Part shown: positions 1-7,704 of the stretch, piece after piece | How positions within the stretch are numbered: the first letter of the stretch is position 1 | Layout: the number at the start of each line of letters is the position of its first letter | From: Arsenicicoccus piscis | GTDB lineage: Bacteria; Actinomycetota; Actinomycetes; Actinomycetales; Dermatophilaceae | NCBI RefSeq assembly: GCF_022568835.1 | Contig: NZ_JAKZHV010000005.1 | Location: 124,001 to 188,000 of the forward strand | DNA: 64,000 bases | Reading direction: 5' to 3' | Notes under the pieces: generated by a model | Seen by the model: only the letters and a program-made list of their open reading frames with translations | Database searches by the model: none | Told to the model about the DNA's origin: nothing | Position numbers and translations under genes: made by a program

Positions 1-1300
1 CGTAGGGGATCCGCAGGGACACGAAGATCTCGTCGTAGAACCCGTGCTCGCCGAGCAGCAGCTCGTGGATGATCTTGAGGAACTGGCCCGACGCGGCGCC
101 CTGGATGACCCGGTGGTCGTAGGTGCTGGTCAGCGTGAGCATCTTGCTCACGGCCATCCGGTTGATCGTCTCCTGGGAGGCGCCCTGCCACTCGGCTGGG
201 TAGTCGAGCGCACCGACGCCGATGATCGTGCCCTGGCCCTTCATCAGCCGCGGCACCGAGTGCACGGTGCCGATGCCGCCGGGGTTGGTCAGCGAGATGG
301 TGGTGCCGGCGAAGTCGTCGATCGTCAGCTTGTTGTTGCGCGCCTTGCGGATGAGGTCTTCGTAGGCGGTCCAGAAGTGGACGAAGTCCATCTGCTCGGC
401 GGCCTTGATGCTCGGCACGACGAGCGAGCGGGTGCCGTCGGGCTTCGGCAGGTCGATCGCGATGCCGAGGTTGACGTGACCCGGCTTGACCAGGGCGGGC
501 TTGCCGTCCTGCTCGCCGAACGAGTAGTTCATGTCGGGCATGATCTCGAGCGCCTTGACCATCGCGTAGGCGATGACGTGGGTGAACGAGATCTTGCCGC
601 CGCGGCTGCGCCGCAGGTGGTTGTTGATGACCGTGCGGTTGTCGATCAGCGCCTTGGCGGGCACCGAGCGGACGCTCGTCGCCGTCGGCAGGGTGAGGCT
701 CGCGTCCATGTTGGTGACGATGCGTGCGGCCGGACCCTTGAGCGCCACGACCTGGTCCTCGGTGGAGGCCTCCTTGCGCTTGACCTGGGGGATGTCGCGC
801 GGCATCGCCTGGGCGGCCTGGGCCACGGGGGCGTTGGGCGTCGGCGCCTCGACCTGAGCAGTGGGCCGCGAGCTCGGCACCTGGGCGCTGCCGGCGAGGT
901 CTACGGGACGCTCGGAGGCGCGCACCGGCCGACCGCCGTGGTCACCGGGGTCGGTGGGGGTCTCGCCCGATTGGTCCGCCGGGGCCTTCGCCTCGGGCCG
1001 GGACTGGGTCGGCTGGGGCCGCTCGGACGGCACCGTGGCCGGGGCCTGGTTCTGAGCACTGGACTGATCCTCGGACTGAGCCGTGGGTCGAGCCGAGGAC
1101 GTCGCGGCGGCGGCGCCGGCAGTGGGGGTGCCGGAGCCGTTCTTGCCCGACTGCTCACCCGTGGGCTTGTAGTTCTGGAAGAACGGCCACCACGCCTTGT
1201 CCACGGAGTTCTTGTCCCTGAGGTACTGGTCGTACAGCTCGTCGACCAGCCACTCGTTGGCTCCGAAGGAGGCCATGGAAGGAGTCGGGGTAGCGGACAC
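1..1300 (-). CDS. kgd: Multifunctional 2-oxoglutarate decarboxylase/dehydrogenase Kgd (5' part, runs off the window)
   Basis: N-terminal ~430 residues of the actinobacterial E2-E1 fusion that serves the TCA cycle at 2-oxoglutarate. The start carries the family signature NEWLVDELYDQYL followed by an aromatic WWPFF segment, then a low-complexity Thr/Pro/Ala linker (roughly residues 50-140), then a lipoyl-less E2-like acyltransferase domain ending in YDHRVIQGA near the window edge, which holds the acyltransferase His. The thiamine-dependent E1 part lies outside the window. I chose the GTG at 1300 (AGAGG about 12 bases upstream); ATG at 1348 or 1276 is in frame and possible. TANNNT boxes on the minus strand near 1442-1457 would give a leader of over 100 bases. 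Family is certain; exact start is not. Confidence 0.9.
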   Translation of the reverse strand, partial: MSATPTPSMASFGANEWLVDELYDQYLRDKNSVDKAWWPFFQNYKPTGEQSGKNGSGTPTAGAAAATSSARPTAQSEDQSSAQNQAPATVPSERPQPTQSRPEAKAPADQSGETPTDPGDHGGRPVRASERPVDLAGSAQVPSSRPTAQVEAPTPNAPVAQAAQAMPRDIPQVKRKEASTEDQVVALKGPAARIVTNMDASLTLPTATSVRSVPAKALIDNRTVINNHLRRSRGGKISFTHVIAYAMVKALEIMPDMNYSFGEQDGKPALVKPGHVNLGIAIDLPKPDGTRSLVVPSIKAAEQMDFVHFWTAYEDLIRKARNNKLTIDDFAGTTISLTNPGGIGTVHSVPRLMKGQGTIIGVGALDYPAEWQGASQETINRMAVSKMLTLTSTYDHRVIQGAASGQFLKIIHELLLGEHGFYDEIFVSLRIPY

Positions 1301-1520
1301 GGCGCGAATTCGCCTCTTTCTTGCGTGGAGGTTGTCAGTCGCTGACATCTGCGACCTGGCCCCGGCCTGCTCCGGGCGGACGGCAGGGTGCACGACGGGC
1401 GCAACGCTGCACGGGACACACTCGCAGGCAAGAAACCAGGAATCGTAGCCCAGCCTATCTCGCGCGCGGCGCCGCTGCAGACCGACGACCAAGGTGAGGG
1501 GGTCTGTCGGTGCCGAACCG

Positions 1521-1526
1521 TAGACT
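1521..1526 (+). promoter_or_regulatory. -10 box TAGACT before the first CNNM gene
   Basis: TAGACT fits the actinobacterial TANNNT -10 consensus and lies 9 bases before the ATG at 1536. Transcription would start about 3 bases before the ATG, giving an almost leaderless mRNA. No convincing -35 is visible. The 1301-1535 gap otherwise holds only the divergent kgd upstream region. Confidence 0.45.
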
Positions 1527-1535
1527 TCGGGGACT

Positions 1536-2879
1536 ATGAACGAATGGCTCCTGCTGGCACTCGGCGTCCTGCTCACGGCGGGCGCCGCCGTCTTCGTGGC
1601 CGCGGAGTTCTCGCTGGTCGCCCTCGATCGCACGGGCGTCCAGCGGGCCGTGGACGGAGGCGACCAGCGCGCCGCCACCGTCCTGGACTCGCTGCGACAC
1701 CTCTCCACCCAGCTCTCGGCGGCCCAGGTGGGCATCACCTTGACCACCCTGCTCGTCGGCTATCTCGTCGAGCCGTCGCTCGGCACCCTGCTCGTCGCCC
1801 CGCTGGAGGCGCTCGGGCTGCCGGCCGAGGTGGTCCGCACCGGCTCGACCGCCCTCGCCCTCGTCGTCGCCACCGTGTTCTCGATGGTGATCGGCGAGAT
1901 CACGCCGCAGTTCCTCGGCATCTCGGCCCCGCTGGCCACGGCCAAGGTGGTCGCCGGGCCGGTCCGCTTCTTCAGCATCGTGGCGCGTCCGCTCGTGGTC
2001 GTGCTGAACGGCTCGGCCAACGCCTTCCTGCGCTGGGTCGGGGTGGAGCCCCAGGAGGAGCTGTCCGGTGCCCGCACCCCGCAGGAGCTGTCGTCGATGG
2101 TGCGCCGCTCGGCCGAGGCCGGCACGCTGGACGAGGACACCGCTCGGCTGCTCACCCGCACCCTCAGCTTCGGGGAGCGCACCGCCGACGACGTGATGAC
2201 GCCGCGGGTGCGGGTCACCACCATCGAGCGCACCGCGAGTGCCTACGACGTGCTCACCCTCGCCCGACGCACCGGCCACTCACGGTTCCCGGTCACCGGT
2301 GAGGACTTCGACGACATCGACGGCGTCGTGCACGTCAAGCGGGCGCTCGCGGTGCCGCACGACCGCCGCCGCGACGTGCCCGTCTCGGCGCTGATGGCCG
2401 ACACGCTCTACGTGCCCGAGACGATCCGGCTCGACCCGTTGCTGCTGCAGCTGCGCGAGAGCGGCTTCCAGCTCGCCATCGTGCTCGACGAGTACGGCGG
2501 CACGTCCGGGGTGGTGACCCTCGAGGATGTCGTCGAGGAGATCGTCGGCGAGGTCGCCGACGAGCACGACCGTGGCGACCGGATGGCCCGGACCAGGGCC
2601 GACGGCAGCTGGAGCCTGCCCGGGCTGTGGCGCTGCGACGAGGTGCGCGACCGGCTCGGTGCGGCCATCCCGGAGGGGTCGGCCTACGAGACGGTCGGCG
2701 GCTTCGTCATGGCCCAGCTCGGTCGGATCCCGGTCGTCGGGGACGTTGTGACGTTCGACGGGTGGTCCCTCACGGTCGAGGGGATGGAGGGCCGCCGGGT
2801 GGATCGGCTGCGGCTCACCCGCGCCGCGTCGGACCCGGTCGACGGGCCGGACGCCGCCGAGGACGGTGAGCGCCGATGA
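1536..2879 (+). CDS. CNNM/HlyC-type membrane protein with CBS pair and CorC domain
   Basis: A 447-residue membrane protein of the hemolysin C/CNNM family, related to proteins linked to Mg2+ and other divalent-cation export. The first ~190 residues form the DUF21 membrane domain: a hydrophobic start at residues 5-25, then the STQLSAAQVGITLTTLLVGY signature. A CBS pair follows (about 205-330; it includes FPVTGEDFDDIDGVVHVK and VLDEYGGTSGVVTLEDVVEE). A CorC/HlyC domain closes the protein (about 345-430, with the typical GGFVMAQLGRIP). The stop overlaps the start of the next CNNM gene by 4 bases (ATGA), so the pair is probably translationally coupled and may form a hetero-oligomer. 'Hemolysin' in the family name is historical. 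The transported ion cannot be read from sequence. Confidence 0.9.
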   Translation: MNEWLLLALGVLLTAGAAVFVAAEFSLVALDRTGVQRAVDGGDQRAATVLDSLRHLSTQLSAAQVGITLTTLLVGYLVEPSLGTLLVAPLEALGLPAEVVRTGSTALALVVATVFSMVIGEITPQFLGISAPLATAKVVAGPVRFFSIVARPLVVVLNGSANAFLRWVGVEPQEELSGARTPQELSSMVRRSAEAGTLDEDTARLLTRTLSFGERTADDVMTPRVRVTTIERTASAYDVLTLARRTGHSRFPVTGEDFDDIDGVVHVKRALAVPHDRRRDVPVSALMADTLYVPETIRLDPLLLQLRESGFQLAIVLDEYGGTSGVVTLEDVVEEIVGEVADEHDRGDRMARTRADGSWSLPGLWRCDEVRDRLGAAIPEGSAYETVGGFVMAQLGRIPVVGDVVTFDGWSLTVEGMEGRRVDRLRLTRAASDPVDGPDAAEDGERR

Positions 2880-3964
2880 GCACCGCCACCGCCTTGTGGG
2901 TCTCGCTCCTCCTGCTGCTCGGCAACGCCTTCTTCGTCGGCGCCTCGTTCGCGCTGATGGCGGCTCGCCGCTCCCAGCTGGAGCCGCTCGCGGCCGAGGG
3001 GTCACGCAGCGCCCAGCTGTGCCTGGACGCGCTGGAGCGGGTCGCGACCCTGCTCGCCGGTGCCCAGCTCGGCATCACCGTGTGCTCGCTCGGCCTCGGT
3101 GCGCTCGCGGAGGTGGCCCTCGAGGTCCTCTTCGAGGACCTGTTCCACTCCCTGCACGTGTCCGCGTCGCTGGCCACGCCGCTGGCGCTGGTCGGCGGCC
3201 TGCTCGTCGTCATCTACCTGCACGTCGTGGTCGGCGAGATGATCCCGAAGAACCTCGCGCTGGCCGGGCCCGATCGCGCGGCCCTGCTGCTCGTGCCGCC
3301 CCTGCTGTACTTCGCGCGCGCGTTCGGTCCAGTCATCACCGTGATGGAGCACCTCGGCAAGCTGCTCGTGCGCTGCTTCCGGGTGGAGCCCAAGGACGAG
3401 GTCACCTCGACCTACACGATCGAGGAGGTCGGGCTGATCGTCGAGGAGTCCCACCGCGAGGGGCTGATCGAGGCCGACCGGCACGGTCTGGTGCAGGGCG
3501 CGCTGGAGTTCAGCGACCGGCTGGCCCGTGAGGTGGCGGTGCCGCTGGACCGGCTCGTCACGCTGCCTCTCGGCGCGACCCCGGAGGACCTGGAGCGTCT
3601 GGTGGCCAAGCACGGCTACTCCCGCTACCCGGTCGTGAGCGACGAGGGCGACCCGGTCGGCTACCTGCACCTCAAGGACGTCCTCTATGCCCGCGACGAG
3701 GACTTCGACGAGCCGGTGCCCGCCAAGCGCGTCCGCCGTCTCGCGACCGTCGGCACCGACGACGAGGTGGAGGACGTGCTGGCGACGATGCAGCGCACTG
3801 GCAGCCACCTCGCGCAGGTCGTGGACCGCGAGGGTCGGGTGCGCGGTGTCGTCTTCCTGGAGGACGTGCTCGAGGAGCTCGTCGGCACCGTCACGGACGA
3901 GTCCCAGCGGGCGCTGGAGCGTCGGGCCGAGCGGCAGCGGCTGAGCGGCGTCGAGCGCAGCTGA
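2876..3964 (+). CDS. CNNM/HlyC-type membrane protein, short form without CorC domain
   Basis: A 362-residue paralogue of the gene just upstream. It has the same DUF21 membrane domain (hydrophobic segments near 7-27, 60-80, 100-125; signature LAGAQLGITVCSLGLGALAE) and a CBS pair (about 200-345, ending VVFLEDVLEELVG). It stops there, so the C-terminal CorC/HlyC domain present in the upstream paralogue is missing. Side-by-side long and short CNNM genes with an ATGA overlap are a common actinobacterial arrangement, which suggests that the products work together in one membrane complex. Divalent-cation homeostasis is the likely role, by family. A convergent AMIN-like gene ends 16 bases downstream. 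Confidence 0.88.
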   Translation: MSTATALWVSLLLLLGNAFFVGASFALMAARRSQLEPLAAEGSRSAQLCLDALERVATLLAGAQLGITVCSLGLGALAEVALEVLFEDLFHSLHVSASLATPLALVGGLLVVIYLHVVVGEMIPKNLALAGPDRAALLLVPPLLYFARAFGPVITVMEHLGKLLVRCFRVEPKDEVTSTYTIEEVGLIVEESHREGLIEADRHGLVQGALEFSDRLAREVAVPLDRLVTLPLGATPEDLERLVAKHGYSRYPVVSDEGDPVGYLHLKDVLYARDEDFDEPVPAKRVRRLATVGTDDEVEDVLATMQRTGSHLAQVVDREGRVRGVVFLEDVLEELVGTVTDESQRALERRAERQRLSGVERS

Positions 3965-3980
3965 GCCGCTGAACGCTGCG

Positions 3981-4607
3981 CTACCAGCGGTGCGCCACGT
4001 CGACCACGATGCGGCTGTTGCCGCCCGGGCCGGCCAGCAGGAACACCCGGAACGGCAGCCGGGCCCGGGTCAGGGCGCCGAGCGCGTTCACGCTCCCGGT
4101 GCCGCCGGTGGTCTTCACCGAGCCGGCGTTGACGAGGCCGCGGACGGTCGGCAGGCCGGTGGGGGAGTATGCGCCGACGGGCACGCCGCGCGGGACGACC
4201 TGGGTGGTCGACACGACCGCGAGGGCCCAGCCGGCGGCGGTCGAGCCGCCGTAGGCGGCGGCCACCTTGCCGGGGCGGCCCTTGAGCTCGATGACGACCC
4301 GGTCGTAGCAGGTGTGGTGGCCGGTGCGCAGCTGGGCCACCGGCGTCACCGCCGCGGTGTTGCTGAGTCCCACGGCCTTGGGCAGCGAGCCCCAGGAGAC
4401 CCGGCAGGTGGCGGCTGGCGCGGTGGTGCGGGCCGGGGCTGCTGCGGTGACGTGGGACGGGGCTGCGGTGGTCGTGCGGGAGGGTGCTGCGGTGGCCTGC
4501 GCGGAGGGCGCGGGGGCGATCAGCCCGACCGCTGCCAGCCCGAGGGCGAAGGTCAGGGCACCAGAGGTGGCGGGTGTGCGGGTGAGTCGACGGCTCGTGG
4601 TGGACAT
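3981..4607 (-). CDS. Secreted AMIN-like domain protein
   Basis: A 208-residue exported protein. It has an N-terminal Sec signal peptide (basic residues 6-10, hydrophobic 17-33, Ala-rich cleavage region ending near SAQATA) and a Thr/Ala/Pro-rich linker with repeated TTAAPS-like words (about 38-66). A C-terminal AMIN-like beta domain begins at CRVSWGSLP and contains LRTGHHTCYDRVVIELKG, a hallmark of the AMIN-like family of actinobacterial surface proteins. Two Cys residues (about 68 and 99) could form a disulfide. AMIN domains bind cell-wall polysaccharide or envelope partners in other systems; a cell-wall role here is inference. It lies 87 bases downstream of fbiB on the same strand, with a small hairpin between, so it probably has its own promoter. 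Confidence 0.8.
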   Translation of the reverse strand: MSTTSRRLTRTPATSGALTFALGLAAVGLIAPAPSAQATAAPSRTTTAAPSHVTAAAPARTTAPAATCRVSWGSLPKAVGLSNTAAVTPVAQLRTGHHTCYDRVVIELKGRPGKVAAAYGGSTAAGWALAVVSTTQVVPRGVPVGAYSPTGLPTVRGLVNAGSVKTTGGTGSVNALGALTRARLPFRVFLLAGPGGNSRIVVDVAHRW

Positions 4608-4638
4608 GGTTTCCCCTCATGACCAGGCCATCGGAGGT

Positions 4639-4654
4639 CCGCTGGGGCCAGCGG
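4639..4654. terminator. Short GC hairpin between fbiB and the AMIN-like gene
   Basis: CCGCTGG-GG-CCAGCGG forms a perfect 7-bp stem with a 2-base loop, in the 87-base gap between the end of fbiB and the start of the AMIN-like gene. There is no T tract. It could end the fbiA-fbiB transcript or lie in the 5' leader of the AMIN-like gene. Confidence 0.35.
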
Positions 4655-4694
4655 CGGTGCTGGTGAGCCGACAGTAGAGCTCAGCGCCGACTGA

Positions 4695-5963
4695 TCATGG
4701 CCGAACGCGAGATCCTTGCGCCGAGTGAGTGGTGGGGACCGGGTGCAGGGCGACCCGCGCCGAGTGCTGGTCCGGTGCAACCTCCGCCAAGGCGTGCAGG
4801 TGGTCGGCCCAGGCTGCCACCTCGAGGCGGGCGAGCAGTCGGCCGAGATCGAGGGGGGTGTCCGCGCTGACCTGGATGGCGCTCTGGCGGGCGGTCGGCT
4901 CTGCGGGCGGGTCTGCGGGCGAGTCTGTGGGCGGGGCCGCCTCGACGAGCGCCCAGGTCGCCCCGGGGACGGCGTGGGTGGCCAACCGGGCCACCCGGGT
5001 CAGGCGTGCCTCGGCGGGCTCGTCGTGCACCGGGACCAGCCCCACGGCCTCGCTCTCGGGGCTACCAGGCGCGACCCCGAGGGCGGCGCGGACGGCTTCG
5101 ACGTGACCCAGGGCGAACCAGTCGCCCGGTCCGGTGCGGACGAGCGACCGGGCGCCGGGGACGGGGTTCACCCGCGGCGGGTCGCAAGGGTCCGGCGCTC
5201 CCGGTGAGGGGTCCGTGACCTCGGCCGGGAGGTCGCGTAGCACCGCGGCGGGCACCTGCCACGCCTTGCCCTTGACCAGGTCCGCGGCGGCAGCCAGCTC
5301 GTCGGCCACCGCGCGGGCGGTGACCGCGATCGGACGCCCGTCGGCGTCCACCTGACCGCGGCGATCGTCCAGCACGGCCAGCCCGGCCGCCCCGAGCGCG
5401 AAGTCGGTCTGACCCACCCGCCACGGTCGGCCCGCCGTGTCGGAGACGAGCAGGCCCAGCCGAACCGGGGCGCCGAGGCGGCGCAGGTCGGCGAGCAGCC
5501 GGGCGGCTGCGGCGTCCGGGTCGGCCGGCAGCAGCAGGTAGGACTCCCGCGCGCCGGTGTTGGACGCGTCGATCCCGGCGGCGGCCATGACCGGGCCCGC
5601 CAGCGCCTCGACGACCCGGGTGGTGCCACCAGGCGTCGCTCGCTCGGCCACCACGCGGTGGGACTGCTCGAGGACCAGGGCGGCCTTGTCGTGGGCGGGG
5701 GATGCGCGCAGGCCGGCGGCCTTGGAGAGCACCTTGCTCGACACGACGAGCACGTCGCCGGGCGCCAGACCGCCGATCGGAGGGCGCGCGATCGCCCCGA
5801 GCAGCGCCGCCGCCAGGTCGGTGCCCTCGTCGATCTCGGGGAGGCCGCTGACCGGGTGGATGGTGACCGGGTTGATGGTGACCGGGTTGATCGAGGTCGG
5901 GTGGGTGGCGCCCGGGTGGGTGGTGGCGGGGTGGGTGGCGCCCGGGTGGTTGTCGGGAGTCAT
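4695..5963 (-). CDS. fbiB: Coenzyme F420-0:L-glutamate ligase (CofE/FbiB-type), no nitroreductase domain
   Basis: GTP-dependent ligase adding gamma-linked glutamates to F420-0. The CofE domain covers about residues 35-275: it has VVSSKVLSKAAGL, the GARESYLLLP stretch, LLVSDTAGRPWRVGQTDFALG (metal/GTP site) and DLVKGKAWQVPAAVLRDLP. The remaining ~145 residues do not look like the FMN-dependent nitroreductase domain of mycobacterial FbiB; they include DWFALGHVEAVRAALG and a Pro/Ala-rich stretch. The first ~35 residues are a run of pentapeptide repeats (HPGAT, HPATT, NPVTI...) encoded by 15-bp tandem DNA repeats. ATG 5963 is the first usable start, 9 bases after the fbiA stop, with a weak ribosome-binding site, so translation is probably coupled to fbiA. 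Without the reductase domain, dehydro-F420 reduction would need another protein. Confidence 0.88.
   Translation of the reverse strand: MTPDNHPGATHPATTHPGATHPTSINPVTINPVTIHPVSGLPEIDEGTDLAAALLGAIARPPIGGLAPGDVLVVSSKVLSKAAGLRASPAHDKAALVLEQSHRVVAERATPGGTTRVVEALAGPVMAAAGIDASNTGARESYLLLPADPDAAAARLLADLRRLGAPVRLGLLVSDTAGRPWRVGQTDFALGAAGLAVLDDRRGQVDADGRPIAVTARAVADELAAAADLVKGKAWQVPAAVLRDLPAEVTDPSPGAPDPCDPPRVNPVPGARSLVRTGPGDWFALGHVEAVRAALGVAPGSPESEAVGLVPVHDEPAEARLTRVARLATHAVPGATWALVEAAPPTDSPADPPAEPTARQSAIQVSADTPLDLGRLLARLEVAAWADHLHALAEVAPDQHSARVALHPVPTTHSAQGSRVRP
5844..5948. repeat. 15-bp tandem repeat (about 7 units) in the 5' end of fbiB
   Basis: Seven consecutive 15-base units. Units 5859-5873 and 5874-5888 are identical (GATGGTGACCGGGTT); the others are diverged (for example GGTGGCGCCCGGGTG twice, at 5904-5918 and 5934-5948). 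Because 15 is a multiple of 3, copy-number change adds or removes five residues without breaking the frame. On the minus strand the units encode [HN]-P-x-x-[T/I]. Confidence 0.9.
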
Positions 5964-5972
5964 GCGCCGGGG

Positions 5973-7094
5973 TCAGGCGGTGGCGGAGCCGGGCCCAGCG
6001 TCCCGGCGGCGCTCCGCGAGCCGCACGCCGAGGTCTACGGCTGCGGCGGCGATGGCCTCGGTCGCGTCGGGACCGGACATGAGCAGCGGGTGGGCCTCGA
6101 CCACGAGGTCGGGCTGCGTGCGGCGCAGCGTGTCGACCGCGTCGTCGTCGGAGTCCGCGACGAGCCAGCCGTCCAGGAAGTCGGCGTAGAGCCCGGCCAC
6201 CGCGGCCGCGCTCGTCTCGACGCCGATGGCGTCCAGGCAGGCGTCGGCATGACCGCGCACCGGTCGGCCCGCGACGATCGGGGAGATGCCGACCACGGGG
6301 GCGGAGGTGCCCCGCAGGGCCTCACGCACGCCGGGGACCAGCAGGATGATGCCGATCGACACGACCGGGTTGCTCGGGGGCAGGACGACCAGGTCCGCGC
6401 CGCGGATGGCGTCGAGGACGCCGGGTGCGGCGCTCGCGCGGTCCAGGCCGGCGACCACGAAGCGGGACGCCGGCAGCGCCGCCTGGTGGCGCACCCACCA
6501 CTCCTGGAAGTGGATCGCCCGCTCGCCGTCGGTCGCGGCCGAGTCAGCCTGCTCGGCGTCGGGGAAGGCGGACTCGGGGACGATCACGTGCGTCTCGACC
6601 GGCTGGTCGGTCATCGGCAGCAGCCGGATGTGCTGCTCCGGCAGCCCCCAGCGGTCGGCCAGGCGCGCGGTCACCTGGGAGAGGGTGTCACCCTGGGCGA
6701 GCAGCCGGCTGCGCATGATGTGGGTGGCGAAGTCGCGGTCGCCGAGCCCGAACCAGTCCGGCCCGCTGCCGTAGGCCAGCAGCTCGGTCTGCACCGCGAA
6801 GGTCTCGTCGGCCCGGCCCCAGCCCTGGCCCTCGTGGACGCCCCCGCCGAGGGTGTAGAGCAGGGTGTCCAGGTCCGGGCTGACGCGTAGACCGTGCAGC
6901 CAGATGTCGTCGCCGGTGTTTCCGACGATGGTGAGCTCGACCGGGCCGTCGAGCGAGGGGGCCAGCCGGTCGAGGTAGGCGCGCAACCCGCGCAGGAAGC
7001 GGGCACCGCCGATGCCGCCGGCGAGGGCGGTGATGCGGGTGGGACAGCGACCGGGCAGCGACGGGGTCGACGGCGAGGCGGGCGTGGACGGCAT
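5973..7094 (-). CDS. fbiA: 2-phospho-L-lactate transferase (CofD/FbiA), F420 biosynthesis
   Basis: Transfers the phospholactyl (or phosphoenolpyruvyl) moiety to the deazaflavin Fo, giving F420-0 or its dehydro form. The N-terminal motif ITALAGGIGGARFLRGL is the CofD nucleotide-binding start. NTGDDIWLHGLRVSPDLDTLLYTL carries the metal-binding Asp cluster, and LVVLPPSNPVVSIGIIL is a further conserved block. I chose ATG 7094 (373 aa) because GAGAAG lies 9 bases upstream; ATG 7103 sits directly on that ribosome-binding site, and a longer frame to 7169 would run through the promoter region. It is followed at 9 bases by fbiB. A paired GTNAC site at 7165-7180 lies ~70 bases before the start and may regulate it. 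Confidence 0.92.
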   Translation of the reverse strand: MPSTPASPSTPSLPGRCPTRITALAGGIGGARFLRGLRAYLDRLAPSLDGPVELTIVGNTGDDIWLHGLRVSPDLDTLLYTLGGGVHEGQGWGRADETFAVQTELLAYGSGPDWFGLGDRDFATHIMRSRLLAQGDTLSQVTARLADRWGLPEQHIRLLPMTDQPVETHVIVPESAFPDAEQADSAATDGERAIHFQEWWVRHQAALPASRFVVAGLDRASAAPGVLDAIRGADLVVLPPSNPVVSIGIILLVPGVREALRGTSAPVVGISPIVAGRPVRGHADACLDAIGVETSAAAVAGLYADFLDGWLVADSDDDAVDTLRRTQPDLVVEAHPLLMSGPDATEAIAAAAVDLGVRLAERRRDAGPGSATA

Positions 7095-7432
7095 GAGCGG
7101 CATCTTCTCATACACTCTTTCGGCGTAACTTGTCCGGCGGCCTGCCTGACCCTGTGCGACAGCCGTCACCCGGCCGTGACGTGCGCGGATGGGCCGTTGG
7201 GGCGCCGTGGATACGGTCCGTGCACGCTCGGGAGCACGAATTTTTCGGCGGACAACCCCCCGCTGCTAGCACTGATGGGCTTGACTACCAACGTATGACA
7301 CGCATGTAATTTGATCGTTGCTCGCCCTCGCCACGGGGTTCCGAGCCGGTTTCGCTAACAAAACGTAGTCATCTGGTAACTGAAAGCATCAGCTGCCGAC
7401 ACCGCATTCACGACCTGGTCGAGGAGGGGCAC
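7095..7432. promoter_or_regulatory. Divergent regulatory region between fbiA and whiB2
   Basis: 338 bases without a gene. It contains a GTCAC-N6-GTGAC pair (7165-7180), an A/T-rich stretch near 7241-7250, and a plausible whiB2 promoter: TTGACT (7281-7286), an 18-base spacer and TGTAAT (7305-7310). Transcription from there would give a leader of about 115 bases ending in the strong ribosome-binding site GAGGAGGGG. On the minus strand TATGAG just before the fbiA start (about 7107-7112) could act as its -10. No small ORF or stable hairpin stood out. Confidence 0.6.
7165..7180. promoter_or_regulatory. Possible MtrA-type box GTCAC-N6-GTGAC
   Basis: Two GTNAC half-sites 11 bp apart start to start, the same spacing as the pairs before mtrA and before the bL12-like gene in this window. 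It lies between the divergent fbiA and whiB2 genes and could serve either. The assignment to MtrA is inference from the shared pattern and the mtrA-proximal copies. Confidence 0.4.
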
Positions 7433-7699
7433 GTGCACGAGCTTCAGCTGGTTCCGTTGATCGACGGCGATGACGAGACCGAACTGTCCTGGCAGGAGCG
7501 GGCGCTGTGCGCCCAGACCGATCCGGAGGCATTCTTCCCCGAGAAGGGCGGCTCCACCCGCGAGGCCAAGAAGGTCTGCGTCGGGTGCGAGGTCCGGGCC
7601 GAGTGCCTGGAGTACGCCCTCGCCCACGACGAGCGCTTCGGCATCTGGGGCGGTCTGTCCGAGCGCGAGCGGCGCAAGCTCAAGAAGCGCGCCGTCTGA
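7433..7699 (+). CDS. whiB2: WhiB2-type iron-sulfur transcription regulator (WhmD)
   Basis: An 88-residue WhiB-family protein that binds a 4Fe-4S cluster and contacts the principal sigma factor. The four cluster ligands are visible (Cys26, Cys49, Cys52, Cys58), followed by the GIWGGLSERERR turn and the basic C-terminal tail KLKKRAV that contacts DNA. The N-terminal HELQLVPLIDG is typical of the WhiB2/WhmD subgroup, which controls septation and division in mycobacteria and streptomycetes. The GTG start at 7433 has an excellent ribosome-binding site (GAGGAGGGG, 5 bases). It is divergent from fbiA, as in M. tuberculosis. The next gene starts 5 bases after the stop and could be co-transcribed. Confidence 0.93.
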   Translation: MHELQLVPLIDGDDETELSWQERALCAQTDPEAFFPEKGGSTREAKKVCVGCEVRAECLEYALAHDERFGIWGGLSERERRKLKKRAV

Positions 7700-7704
7700 G
7701 CCTC

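Noticed and set aside
7095..7169. Longer fbiA reading frame to 7169
   Set aside because: It would run through the promoter region; the GAGAAG site favours ATG 7094 and conserved sequence begins after it.
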